This document shows positions 37,316 through 48,667 of a stretch of 64,000 nucleotides of DNA, piece after piece (the first letter of the stretch is position 1; each line of letters starts with the position of its first letter). This DNA is from Stercorarius parasiticus (taxonomy: Eukaryota; Chordata; Aves; Charadriiformes; Stercorariidae). Made by a program: the position numbers and the translations under genes. The DNA is taken from NCBI GenBank assembly GCA_013396915.1, contig VWZL01000192.1, positions 620,001 through 684,000 on the forward strand, in the 5' to 3' direction. A model generated the notes under the pieces. It was not told the DNA's origin, did not search any database, and saw nothing but the letters and a program-made list of their open reading frames with translations.

Positions 37316-37841
37316 CAGAATCACACAGAATCACAGAATGGTTTGAGTTGGAAGGGACCTTAAAGATCATCTAATTCCAACCCCCCTGCCCTAGGCAGGG
37401 ACACCTCCCACTAGACCAGGTTGCTCAAAGCCCCATCCAGCCTGGCCTTGAATGCTTGCAGGGATGAGGCATTGACAATTTCCTTGGGCAACCTGCTCCA
37501 GTGCCTCACCACCCTCACAGTAAAGAATTTCTTCCTGATATCCAATCTAAATTTACCCTCTCTCAACTAGAGGCAATTACCCCGTGTCCTATCATTACAC
37601 TCTGACAAAAAGTCCCTCCCCATCCTTCCTGTAGGCCCCCTTTAGGTACTGGAAGGTTGCTATAAGGTCTCCCTGGAGCCTTCTCTTCTCCAGGCTGAAC
37701 AACCCCAACTCTCTCAGCCTGTCCTCACAGCAGAGGTGCTCCAGCCCTCTGATCATCTTCGTGGTCCTCCGCTGGACTGTTCCAACACGTCCATGTCCTT
37801 CTTGTGTTGAGGACTCCAGAGCTGGACACAGTACTCCAGGT
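37316..37841 (-). mobile_element. CR1 LINE, longest copy in the window, reverse orientation
   Basis: About 526 bp. The plus strand starts with the complement of the tail ('cagaatcacacagaatcac') and the 3' untranslated region ('ggaccttaaagatcatc'). It then crosses the C-terminal coding part of ORF2 and breaks off near 'ggacacagtactccagg'. On the minus strand the region from 37841 down to about 37560 corresponds to the C-terminal end of the CR1 reverse-transcriptase protein, downstream of the catalytic domain. The open frame is broken. The tail is of the GATTCTGTG type, unlike the ATTCTATG type of the 15.6 and 18.9 kb copies, so it belongs to a different subfamily or age class. Confidence 0.95.
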
Positions 37842-40800
37842 AAACATTGATGACTGTGAACAGTTCAAGTCAACACAAGCCATATCAAGTACAATGGAGA
37901 AACAATGCTTCCTAGGGTATTCTTATGTTGTAGCACCTACTATACTCTTTCATGCTGAGAGCTATTCCTGAGCTGGTATTGGAAGGCAGCTCTGGTTGGT
38001 ATTGCTCCTCACCCTTGGTTTAATTTTCCTCAGGGAAGTCCACATCTGAACTAGTTGCGTTGCATTCCCATCATTGCCAGCGAAGAAACTTCAAGGTTGA
38101 TCTTATCCTGTGATGTAGCAGATGGGCCATCCTTTTTGACCAATAAAAATAGATGGCCACTTCAGACTTGGAGAAATTTAAGGAAGAATAAGAAGAAAAA
38201 TGCCATTCAGTGTGATTACATCTTATTTTATGAGCAAAATAAGCAATTGCAACAGTTGATAATAGAATAGGATTTCCCAGATGAAGAGTTAGAAAGATAT
38301 AACTAAATGTACTAAATATCTAAATTGAGTTCACTTCTCTTCAGAACCCAAAAAGTCAAAATCCTCTTTGTTTTGCCTGGACTTCAGCTGGGTAAATTAA
38401 GCACACAAACATCTGTAAAAAGTGCCTCATTGCTTCAGCCTTTAACCGACTGGTGTGACATTTGGGTGAGCTTTCTTCTATCCCCAGTGGCTGTGGGGAG
38501 CAAAAGTGTTTCAGATACCCGCATATGAGGACAGCCAGTCAACACTGAGTGCCTCACTGGCCATCTTGGATGTTTTTTTCTTAAAGATTGGAGTAAAACC
38601 TTTAAATATCATTTGCTTCATTTTCAGACAGCTTCCATTTATTTACCTCAGGTCATCCAACAGGGAAGACAGAACAGTTTTGTGCTGGAGTGTCTGTATG
38701 TAATATGGTATCACCACAGAGTTCACCAGAAGCTTGATATTGTCAGCAAGGAATTACAGTGAATTCCACATATTAGCAAGATTCTTTTTCTGTTCAGATA
38801 ATTATTATGGAATTAGTTGCATATGTTGCTTGTCCAGGAGAGTTTTGGGAGGGCAAGGGTGTAACCGTAGTTTGTGTGCTTCAAGCTAGCTTCACAGAGG
38901 CGTAAGGATTAGCAAGAATCTGGTGCTGAGACAGGTTGATGTACGAAATGAAGCTGTTTGCAAAGAATACTGTGAAAGAGCAGAGAGAAGGGGGAGATTG
39001 AGGATGTGGCTTAGTGTATATCCTAAATCTGGCTGGAAGATGGGCTTTGAACAAGCTGTTATTTTCCACATGGGAGTAGCATTGCTACAGTAAAATGCCA
39101 GATTTCATCCATCATAATGTCACGGCTCATATTAAAATGTCTTGAGGGACCTGAGGGAGGGACGGGCAAAAGACATCAAATCAATTTTCAGGCAATTGCT
39201 ACGGTTTTCAGAACCTAAGCCCTATGTGATGGCGTTATGGTTGCACAAAGGGAGGCTATAAATAAGGTCCATATATCAAGAGAGGAAGTAATTTAGAAAA
39301 AGGCAGTTGATTTGACTTTTGCATGAGGCTGAACATATGGTGAAGTACAACCAGGTTATCATTCTATATATTCCTCACAGAGATAAGCACCGAATCCATA
39401 CTTACGAGAAATTAGCATATCGGTGTAGTCACAAAAGTGACAGCTCTGGAGCAGGGTACCTCTTGTTTAAAAAAAAAAAAAAAAAAAAAGAAAAAAGAAA
39501 AAACAAAAAGAGGGAAAAAAAGAGCTTATAAGTTTATTTTGCATTTGTTTAAGTTAGCATTTAGTTATGAGATATGCAAGTCAAACACAAACTATAGCTA
39601 GTTGCTTCTGGAAGCTTGAACATTAAACTTTCTGCAGAAATGGGCCTTTTTTACAAGGTGCTTTTAAACACAGAGAATGGGAAATTGGCCCCAGGATAGC
39701 CCTACACTAAAAGCAAGAAGACTTTTAAAGTTTAATAGCGTACATAAACAAGCATAAATAGATTTATTATGGGTTTGTCAAGACAATTAATGGTATGCAT
39801 ACCACAGTGTGCATGGGGCAATGTTTGTACAAGATCACGAAGCAGGTGCCTTAGAAGCAAATTGATCTACCTAATGGCTTAATATTTCTGGATACTGCAT
39901 CCACTTAGGAACTCCCGTTTTCAGGCCTTTTTCCTGGAAAAGGACCAGCATATATGAAGATCTATTCAAGGCACCTGAGTGCCTTCATATTCCATCTGGA
40001 AACAGAAGTTATCCAGGGAGTTGCTTGTGAAGGATTTTAGAAAAAATACCTGTTTCTCAGGTATGTGCCTGTGGATATTTACTTCCTTTGTGAGCCATGC
40101 GGAAGGAAGTGAAAAGAAAAACATCCATGAAAGCAGGTCTACAAAGGTGGTTTTGTCTTAAATGGTCACCACGGTAGACATTATTGACCTGCAACAATCA
40201 CTAAAGAAGGAATTTTTCTTGTTAATGTGTAGTTTTAATCTTAGGCAAGCAAACATAAGAATTTGCTACCCAGCAGCTGTTTATATCTTGTATAAAATTA
40301 GCAGCTGGCCTCAATCCTAGCCAAAGTGGACATATGGCTGAATAAAAAAACTACATTACTTAACACTAATTGACATACTTGTTGGCACTAAAGTTGGGTG
40401 AATAATTCAGTTTTTTTCTGTTTGGTAGCCAAATCACACAAAAAAAGCGGGGAAATTTGGTACAGTAAAATGTTTCAGCAAAAAGAAAAAAAAATGCAAT
40501 GATTTCTGCTCTATTCAAGTGTTTCATCAATACAAACATATAAATTTATTTATTTTCCTTCCAAGTTTATTTGATGTTATTACTTGATCTTTTTTCTTTC
40601 AGTGTAGATGATTTGTTTAAGTACAAGATACTGTTCCACAATATGAAATCAGTTAGTTCTGCTGAAAGTAATAATGTTCATTTTTAAATAGTGAAATAAA
40701 ATACTATGACATTCTCAAAGGACTTCCTTCATTTTTCATTTTCTTCTTGGCTAAAAATAATTACTGATTTTTTCTCAGTTTCCAGAGATCTTTTATTCCT

Positions 40801-41024
40801 CCTTTAAAGCTTTATTTTTCAGTATATTTACTGTTCACTATGAAAAAAAAAAACCACCAAAACCAAAACAACAAAAAGATTGGCCAGTTCTCATTTTTAG
40901 TCCCAGGATGGGCCAACGTGCATGAAAACCAAAGTAAATTTAGGTCTGATTTCTACATGTGGGCCAGCTATATCTGATGTTGGAACATACATGATCCAAC
41001 ATGGATCGTAGGGATCAACATGGA
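37842..41024. other. Unique AT-rich non-coding sequence with a long A tract
   Basis: It contains an A-rich tract at 39469-39521. The frame 39319-39531 simply reads into that tract. No gene or transposon is recognised. Confidence 0.5.
39469..39521 (+). repeat. Long A-rich tract
   Basis: A 21-nt uninterrupted A run (39469-39489) is followed by A-rich sequence with scattered G. No retrogene body or SINE head is recognised upstream. Confidence 0.9.
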
Positions 41025-41090
41025 TAGGCGGTTGGAACTAGATGATCTTTAAGGTCCCTTCCAACCTGAACCATTCTATAATTCTATGAT
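41025..41090 (+). mobile_element. CR1 LINE 3' end, short fragment
   Basis: The sequence 'ggttggaactagatgatctt', then 'taaggtcccttccaacctga', then the tail 'attctataattctatgat' is a CR1 3' end in sense orientation. About 66 bp remain. The 5' break is near 41025. Confidence 0.88.
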
Positions 41091-42839
41091 ATCTGTTGGA
41101 GACTGAGGATTTCCTCCCTTTGGGTTTATTTGTCATACTAACAGCTTGAATGTGTAAATTAGTTTGACGGTTTGTTCTTTCTTTCAACCTAGATCTCATA
41201 ATGATACCTATAAAAGGTTCCAGTATAAAGTATCTGTCCTTTCCATCATAGTCTTTTGGACAATTTCGGTTCTGAAGCTGTGCTTGCTGTGGTCAATAAC
41301 GGTTTCCTTATAACGAAGAGAGCAGTTGTATGGCACTTAAAAAGTCATAATGATTACTTCTGGGAAAGCAACGTATCTGGATTTGGGTAAGCCGATCTGT
41401 ATATTTTGATAAATGGTAAAAAAGAATGAAAAAACCCTTCAACCCTATCTCCAGTATCTATGTTTATTCCTCCAGAAATGTTGGTTTAATGAAAATCTAG
41501 CATAGCCTACAAACAGCAGAAAAGGTGGATTGTACTTTATGGACTGTGATCTACTGTACACAGTATAGTTAATCTGCCCCATATAAACTTTTATGCTCTC
41601 TGGAAGCATTAGGCTGAATTCATTCTTGCTGTGCCCTGTATGCACACGCAATTATTTGTTTACAACTAAACTCCTTGAAGGTTTGAATTATGGGCAAAAA
41701 ATATCTAGTGATGGCAACCCATACCTGGCCACCATCTTTCTCATGATGTCCTCACTGCCTCATTATCCCATGATCAGAGCTGTTCCTAGTCTATGACAAA
41801 GAATGAGATCCAGAGAAGATGGATGTGCCATCAGGTACAAGATAGAACAGAACTTTTTATCACAAGAATGTTCCCATTCTGAAGCCTCCTCATATGGACT
41901 TCTCAGGAAGGAAGAAACACAGAACCAGGAAGCTAGAAACCTTTGTGGATTATGCGCTATTAAATTTAACAGTTTAGTTTATCTGCTTAGATATAAAGCC
42001 ACCAGCCTAAAGGATCCGTACCTCTGGTACAGGGAAGGCTGGCTGTATTGTAAGAGGAGAAACTGTGGTTTTGTCCAGCCACAGCATCCCTGCCTTCATT
42101 TTAGCAATGTAGAATAGTGTTATCTGCCCACTGATTTCCGAAGGGAAAGTCAAGTAGGGCAGGTTGACTCAGTTATATCTTTAAGTAAAACACTAATTTA
42201 GAACCATCTAAATGTAAACAATTATTTTAACATCATGAAGAACTTCAAATGGTTAGTGGTAATGAGATTTTTGTTTGGTTTGAGTTGGGGTTTTTGTTTG
42301 TTTCTTTGTTTTCTGTCAGGTGTGAACACAAAAGATGCTCTGCAGGAAGCCAGAGATGATTTTTCTTTTCTTATGGTTCTCCGGCCTGGGGCCAGTAGCT
42401 TAATCTCTCTCTCAGTGCATCTGCCCTCTCCTTTTGCAAACCAGTAGTTAATGATATTTATGTAGAGAGTTGCTCTGTGATACCTGTGAATGAAAAGTTT
42501 GCAGCCCCAGGTGGAGGCATCACATGGTAAAACTCTGCAAAAGCCAAGTGCTCTATGTCTTTTTATTTGCTGTGGACCAAAAGAATATTTCATTTTATTG
42601 CAGTGGTAGATTAATTAATCAGTTTGGCTAGCTGTGCAGTAGAACTTGGTTTCAGGAGACAGCTACCTCCACTGTTAGTTTGCTTTAACAACTAATTTCT
42701 TTTCTAAGGCTAATTGTATATTTCGTCCTCCTAGAATCCCTCCCCGATTTCACTCCATGAATAGAAGTAACGCTAGTGATTGCCCAGGTCTTATTTAACA
42801 AAATGCATTAACGGATGCTTCTGTGTAAGCCTATTCAAT
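41091..42839. other. Unique non-coding sequence
   Basis: Frames at 41803-42117 (104 codons, plus) and 42222-42593 (123 codons, minus) are among the longer ones, but neither shows a recognisable domain. The second overlaps a 70-codon frame on the opposite strand, and both are treated as chance. Confidence 0.45.
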
Positions 42840-43592
42840 TCAGTTACTTGAACATAAGTGTCTGCTGGCCTCAAGTTACCATTCCAAAAGGTCACACATC
42901 TCCCTTAGGTCCTGCATCATATTTGTCAGGTTTGTACAGATGTCGTGGATACCCCCAGGCATCTCAAATGGCACCAGATGTCTATTCATAGGTAAGTGAA
43001 TGTATCTCTAAGGACTGGATGCAGTTCCAGGTTCAGATGAGGTGTCTAGTATGTAGTGTTCACAAGTGAATTAAGTTTCTAACCTTCCATTTTTGCCTAC
43101 AAAGCCTATAAAGCCCTTCAGCTCATCAAATGTAGGATTCTATTACAGGGACCGGCTGAACAGCCCTCATCTCTATTGAGCTCAATTTAGTTGACCACAT
43201 AGGCATCTAGAACTATTTGAGATGCTTCAGTGTATTTAAGATATCCTCATGGTGCTTACATATATGACATATGACATACAGGGACCTATGCCTTCTGGAG
43301 CAGCAGCTGGTACCCAGGTGGGACGCTCTATGGTATCTCAACTGGCAGTAAATGTCTAAACACAGTCACTCGATTCAAACCCTTCTGACTGTATTGGAAA
43401 AGGACTTGATTTAGTTGCTAAAATAGGTATCTACTGCCACTTAACAGCAATTCCTTGAGATCCATAGGGCTGGCAGATGTGACGCAGACCTCAGAAAGAC
43501 TCAGGCCCCTCTTTATCAGGAGATGGGTGTCAAGATGACCTGAGTTACCTACAACGTCATTAGATGTGTGTTAGTCAGATAAATCAAGCCCT
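42840..43592. repeat. Old palindromic repeat, locus B (three tandem units)
   Basis: Three imperfect hairpin units follow one another. Unit 1 (about 42843-43020) starts 'agttacttgaacataagtgt' and ends with 'ggcatctcaaatggcacc' and 'aggtaagtgaat'. Unit 2 (about 43188-43365) starts 'tttagttgaccacataggca' with 'tttgagatgc', has the centre 'ccttctggagcagcag', and ends 'ggtatctcaactggcag' plus 'taaatgtct'. Unit 3 (about 43403-43592) starts 'gacttgatttagttgc' with 'ataggtatctactgcc' and ends 'gtcagataaatcaagcc'. In each, the 5' arm is the reverse complement of the 3' arm (TTAGTTGC...AGGCATCT against AGATGYCT...CAACTAAAT). Locus A at 5.3-6.1 kb carries units 1 and 2 in the opposite order. The family is not recognised. 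Confidence 0.55.
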
Positions 43593-43784
43593 GTGTCTAT
43601 ACTGAATGGAGCAGGAGTAGCAAGTTCTTCTAGCTCTCACAGAAGCCCCTGCAGAACCAAAACTAACTGTCAAAATCTGGAGCTGAATCCCACCCAAAAT
43701 GTGGTGATCACCTGAATTGGACAAACACTGAACCAATAAAACATTTAAGTATGCCAGTCAGAGACGGAAAAATAGCCTTTTAGG

Positions 43785-43850
43785 CAAGTAGTAATATGCA
43801 CATGCTTAAAATTCAGCATGTGCTTAAGTGATTTGCTGATTCAGACCTTG
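43785..43850. repeat. Hairpin-type interspersed repeat relic
   Basis: GCACATGCT (43799-43807) and AGCATGTGC (43816-43824) form a perfect 9-bp inverted repeat with an 8-nt loop. This is followed by 'ttaagtgatttgctgattca'. It resembles one arm of a palindromic amniote repeat I recall ('gtgcttaagtgctttgctga' next to a GCACGTGCTTAA hairpin). The family name is not certain. Confidence 0.45.
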
Positions 43851-43903
43851 AAGTGCTCAGCCAGTCTGTCCCTCTGCAAAGCTCAGATTAGAAAAGCATG
43901 TGA

Positions 43904-43937
43904 TTTTCTTTTTTTCTTTTTTTTTTTTTTCTTTTTC
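43904..43937 (+). repeat. T-rich tract
   Basis: Mostly T with isolated C. Confidence 0.9.
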
Positions 43938-44133
43938 CCAAGGCAGGAAATAATTTCTCACCTTTTTAAGTGCCACTTGGCTGTGGGTACTGTAAAAATT
44001 GTTACATCTTGTGGAAGTGCCAATTAGAGACAATAATTACTTGACTTGTCTGCTTTAGCATTAAAATGCCTAGAACTCCTTGTCCTTGGCAGCTGGATTT
44101 TTTCTTTCTATGCTTATCTGATTCAGAAAACAC

Positions 44134-44215
44134 TTTTTTTTTTTTTTATGGAACCTGATTTAATGATCAACAAGAACGTTGCCCAAATTGTAGAATTCCA
44201 CTTTTTTTTTTTTTT
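44134..44215 (+). repeat. Two 14-nt T runs
   Basis: Runs at 44134-44147 and 44202-44215, separated by unique sequence. Confidence 0.9.
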
Positions 44216-45098
44216 GAACTAGTATTCCTAATGTCTTTATTTCTTTTATTAATTATAGGAATTCCTTCCAGGGTAGTTCATATGATCACTTTATATCATT
44301 TAAAGTAATGCATATTAACTGTAACATAGATTTTATATAGAATGTACTCCTAGATCAAGTATTCTAAAATTATATTGGATTTTCCCATCCCTGGCAGTAT
44401 TTTCAAGGAAAATTAAACCAGTCGGTACTAATGAAAACCTAATTTACTTGAACTATATGTGTGTAAATGAAATGGAGTGCAAAGCAGAATTATATTCTTG
44501 TATATAACTCTGACTAAGTTTTCTGGTATTGGGGATGAGGAAGTGGAAAAACTCTAAACCAGCTAATGCATTTTGACATATTTCTGCATTTTAGCAGATC
44601 CCCCTACAATCTTAAAAATCATAAAGGTATTTTTTTCTAGAATGCTTTTATGAGCTTTTAATAATTCTCATGTGTAAAATAAAAGTCCTGTTTTAACTGT
44701 ACATTAGGCACTTTCACTGGAAAATGCTTCCAACCAAATTCTATGGGCTTTTTCTAACTAGTACAGAATATTTTAGAGGGTTTTTTCAGAACTATTCAAC
44801 ACCACTTCTGTTTAAAACAGCGTGTGCATAGGTGGGTGTTGATTAATGGTGCTAAAAACACTTTTGTAGGATCTTATGCTAATTACCCTTTATACCCTAA
44901 CCTGTGTCAATTTTAACAATCTAAATTAGCATTTTCTCTTAGGACTAGGGGAATGTGAGAATTGTGAAATTGGCTCAGTAAGCTGAATTAACAGTGTGAA
45001 AATTGAGATGTTCTGTCTTTCCGTATTAACATCTGCTGCTTGTACTAAATGTGATGTTCTAATCTAAGTGACGGAGACGTTACCCCACCCTCTCGGAG

Positions 45099-45142
45099 AA
45101 AAAAAAAAAAAAAAGAAAAAAAAAGACAAAAAGAAAGAGGAA
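45099..45142 (+). repeat. A-rich tract
   Basis: A 16-nt A run followed by A-rich sequence with G interruptions. Confidence 0.9.
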
Positions 45143-46751
45143 GAAAAGATGGGGTGGGGACAGAGAAATAAAAATCTTGCTACATTGTAAGAAAGTGTAA
45201 TTGGTGACAATTGTTATCGGCAGTTCCAGGTAATCATGTCTGGAATAATGGATTTTTGACATGCAAGTCTTGAAAATTGGTTGTGTTATTGTTGATGCAA
45301 ATAGTTTAGTTTCTTTCCTATTACTGCTGCAGTGTAATGGAACACAATCTTATAGGCAGTGGGTGATACAGAGAGCCATTGCTCAGATAAAATCCTGATT
45401 ACAAATGGTTCCATTTAGTTTATTTTATATTCTAATAGGAACATAAGTCTTTCTGGGTTCATTACATTATTAAAATAAAAACCCACGTTTCTGAAGAGAA
45501 TAGGAAGGTTTTATTATTGTTTCTTCTTCTAAAATACTGTGAGGATTATTCAGATTTTAGGTCTCAGACATTGAGTTGATAAACAGCAGTAATCAATGGG
45601 AGTGAAAAGAAATCTGTGTTTTCAAAATATAATGATCTCTCACAGACTTGTGAACTGCCCATTGTTGCTTGTTATTATCATAATCAATAGTGCCTAAAAT
45701 ATTTCTGGTCTGCCAGGGTAGCATCTGTGTAAGAAGCAGCACCCAGGCAGCAGTGACTCGCTCCAGCTGAGCGCAAGTCAAACTGCAACATCCTACAGGC
45801 TGTACTTACTGCTCCTGGGAGCACGAGGCTGGAATTAAAAATATCTAAATCCAGTCGATGCTTAAAGATTCAACTTTGTTCCTAGAATTCAGGCACTTAG
45901 ACATTTAAAAAAAGTAGATAATAAAAATACAAAAAAACGACGACTCAATGACAACAACTGGAAAGACATTGTGGGTATTTGGATGCAAAGGAAAAAGCCA
46001 CACCAGGTGGGATAAATTAGCCTTAATGGGACCAAGGATGCTCATGGCCAGTTGGTAAAGCTAGCTCCCGCAGGGCTCCAAAGCCCTTTGTGTCCTGGCT
46101 AGGCAGGAGATATCCTCCTGGGAGCACCAGAAAGACGACAGTCCCAGAGCTTGCTTCCAGCTCACAGGTATTTCATAACGATGCCGAGCTCTTGGAGCAA
46201 ACGGAAAGGTTGGAGAGAGCTGGTTCAAGGCCTCAATTCTCCTCTTTGGCAGGAAGGAGAGAGGGGAAAGAGTTTCCCATTTCTATCTTCCTTACTGCTT
46301 TTGCTCAAACTTGTAAGAAAGATAGAACTAATGAGTTTGGCCCCCAGTCATCACTTCATTAAAATAAAAATCCTTCCTGACAGCCCAAATATGATCTTTA
46401 AAATCTTATTACTTGTCAGAATACACTTTTGTCCTATTTCTAGCCAAGAACATTTTAAATGATTTCTTTTTATTTTATTTTTTCATCCCTGGAGCATTGC
46501 TATATACAGCCCTTCAGAATCATTGTATCACTTTCCAAGAATTCAGTTCAAATTGAATTTCCAGATCTTAAAGGGACTCTTGACAAACCAGTTTACAAAT
46601 AAAAAAAATACAGAAGTCAGCATGGTTACCCCAATTATGGTACTTACATTCATGATTCTTTGTAAACTAGCACAATCTGAGAGATCAACAAAATAGTTTT
46701 GAAAGGTCTGGCTGAGTGAAAATGTAAATGAGTTGCCATCCCATTGGTATT

Positions 46752-46805
46752 TTAGGGTTTAAGCATGTACTTCCATTAGACACCTGCTTAAGTGTCTATC
46801 TGAAG
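46752..46805. repeat. Second hairpin-type repeat relic
   Basis: 'tttaagcatgtacttccatt' followed by 'cacctgcttaagtgtctatc' resembles the repeat at 43785-43850 ('catgcttaa', 'gcttaagtg'). It is short and diverged, so this is a tentative call. Confidence 0.3.
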
Positions 46806-46970
46806 TAGCACTTCAGAATGCAAGCATCGTTCCAACCTGAGTTTTGCATATTAGAACTGGATTTATGTGTCCTTCAAGCAGAATCCAATGTGTGAACCCC
46901 AGTCTATACGTGCTACCCCAGAGTGTCAGGCAATATACAGTGTTCAGGGAAACCCCAGCTTTAGTGCTCT

Positions 46971-47299
46971 GTGGAAAGAGACCTGGGAGTCCTGGTGGAC
47001 AACAGGATGACCATGAGCCAGCAATGTGCCCCTGTGGCCAAGAAGGCCAATGGCACCCTGCAGTGTATCAAGAAGAGTGTGGCAAGCAGGTCGAGGTCAT
47101 CCCCCCACCCTGCTCTGCCCTGGTTAGGCCGCATCTGGAGTACTGTGTCCAGTTCTGGGCTCCCCAGTTCAAGAAGGACAGGGAACTGCTGGAGAGGGCG
47201 CAGCAAAGGGCTACCAAGATGATTAGGGGACTGGAACACCTCTCTTATGAAGAAAGGCTGAAGGATTTGGGTCTCTTCAGTCTGGAAAAAAGACGGCTG
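46971..47299 (+). pseudogene. CR1 ORF2 C-terminal fragment, frameshifted
   Basis: Two reading frames together give the protein tail downstream of the CR1 reverse-transcriptase domain. The first frame (46971 to about 47096) includes [18 protein letters not shown]. The second, shifted one, from about 47100 to 47299, includes [16 protein letters not shown] and ends EKRRL just before the N. The frame change falls near the C run at 47100-47106. The catalytic FADD-type motif and the endonuclease domain lie upstream in a complete element and are absent. No function is expected. Confidence 0.85.
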
Positions 47300-47300
47300 N
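47300..47300. other. Single undetermined base (N)
   Basis: One N sits exactly where CR1 ORF2 similarity stops. This suggests a consensus conflict or a join between contigs instead of a random miscall. Confidence 0.95.
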
Positions 47301-47428
47301 ATGGCACCAGTAGCTCTAATGCAGTAACAAATATTTACGTACCTATGGTTGAGTTACAGGTCTCTCTTACGATTGGACTCGATAATCCTAAAGGTCTTTT
47401 CCAACATAAATGATTCTATGATTCTATA

Positions 47429-48343
47429 CTTAAGTCTGCTGCACAGCTTATGCCAAGTTTGTGCCAGCTAAGCGTACAGGCACCATGATTTGCTAGTTTC
47501 TTGTCTTAACTCTATGAGTTAGTTGTTCACTAAACATGTTATTTACATTTTCTTTTATCATTGCCTGAACATCTGCAATAGGAGTGTTGCTATAACCTGA
47601 CAATCAGATACTGGTAGACATAAAATCACTTCTAAAGCTCCTGTGAATTTTCGCTGGATTTTTCTGCTTTCTCTTAAAGAACAATAAAAGTGATAAATTG
47701 CAGCTTAGTTTGTCACCAGAAGGGATTTCTTCCCAAACACCCAGAAATGGTCAACAGTATCATGTGGCTTTCCCACTCCATGATCTAAGACAAACCTTTC
47801 TCTGTGCTAACAGGCAAGTCACGCCTTTCAAACCACGTTCTTATGTGGCGGGATATCACAATTCATACTGACTAGTCATTGGGCCTGTCCATCAACTGGA
47901 AGCAGATTGTTATGTATAGGCTGATATCAGCTTCGGTAGTTCATCTGCCTTCTCCTTACAAAGTTCACGTAGACCCTCCCTGGGCAATCACTTGCCCCTA
48001 AAACCATCTGTGGTCAGCATCTTTTAGGACAGGGATATTTAATCAATTATGTCCAGAGCTGTGACAAAAAGATGGTTCTGGCAGTGTCATATTGCATGTG
48101 CTTCAGTGCTGAACCCATTTGGCAAACTTGATTTTTATTAAATATATCTGATTTATGTTCTACAGTCTCTTGGGGGTGAAAAGGCAAATTAATTTAATAA
48201 TAGATTCACTTTCTACCAACATCTGCTTGCAATCTGTCCAGGCTGCTCTATATATATCACTTCCCTGTGTATCAAAATGAAGTCTTGTATTACTTACACT
48301 GAGTTCTATAAAAGATTCCAGAGCTCTTTCTCTTGGCAAGGAT
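47429..48343. other. Unique non-coding sequence
   Basis: No gene or repeat is recognised between the CR1 tail and the pentanucleotide repeat. Confidence 0.5.
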
Positions 48344-48448
48344 TTTTATTTTATTTTATTTTATTTTATTTTATTTTATTTTATTTTATTTTATTTTATT
48401 TTATTCTATTCTATTCTATTCTATTCTATTCTATTCTATTCTATTCTA
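48344..48448 (+). repeat. Compound pentanucleotide microsatellite (TTTTA)12(TTCTA)9
   Basis: Twelve perfect TTTTA units (48344-48403) are followed without a break by nine perfect TTCTA units (48404-48448), 105 bp in all. The sharp change from T to C at the third position of each unit, with no mixed units, means the variant arose once and then spread by slippage on one side. The lack of interruptions points to a young, length-variable locus. Confidence 0.97.
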
Positions 48449-48621
48449 GTTTGTACTTTTAACATTAAATAATACCACATTTGGACCTGAAAACCCAACG
48501 ACTTACTATTCCCCAGATGGCAACATATGCAATGGTATTACCTTGTTGCAAAAGGCTGCAGAAATTAGGAAAAAAAGGTGCCAATCCAAAATTATACTTT
48601 TTTTTCACCCTCACTTGGAAA

Positions 48622-48667
48622 ACAATGGAAAACTCCCTCACAATGGAAAACTCCCTCACAATGGAAA
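48622..48667 (+). repeat. 18-bp tandem repeat, about 2.6 copies
   Basis: The unit ACAATGGAAAACTCCCTC occurs at 48622-48639 and identically at 48640-48657, with a partial third (48658-48667). Identical copies imply a recent local duplication. It keeps frame (18 bp), but no gene is recognised here. Confidence 0.9.

Larger units (their letters stand above)
43851..46749. other. Unique AT-rich non-coding sequence with T and A runs
   Basis: T-rich 43904-43937, T runs 44134-44147 and 44202-44215, and an A-rich tract 45099-45142. Short frames reading through these tracts (43818-44027, 45080-45262) are artefacts. No gene or transposon is recognised. Confidence 0.5.
46968..47428 (+). mobile_element. 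CR1 LINE with ORF2 remnant, broken at a single N
   Basis: Sense-orientation CR1 sequence covers the C-terminal part of ORF2 from 46968 to 47299. After one undetermined base (47300), about 70 bp do not look like CR1 (47301-47370). The CR1 3' untranslated end then resumes ('gattggactcgataatccta', 'ggtcttttccaaca') and finishes with the tail at 47428. In complete copies several hundred bases of ORF2 lie between these two parts, so this copy is internally deleted and rearranged, or the assembly is wrong at the N. The tail is well kept. Confidence 0.9.

Noticed and set aside
42222..42593. 123-codon minus-strand frame overlapping a 70-codon plus-strand frame
   Set aside because: Low-complexity lysine/asparagine-rich C-terminal part, no domain, and opposing frames open over the same bases.
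46844..47413. 189-codon frame, the longest in the window, as a host gene
   Set aside because: Its middle is the C-terminal part of CR1 ORF2, the start is unrelated upstream sequence, and it reads through an N. It is a decayed transposon.
48277..48462. 61-codon frame with repeated FILFY/ILFYS motifs
   Set aside because: It is only the translation of the TTTTA/TTCTA microsatellite.
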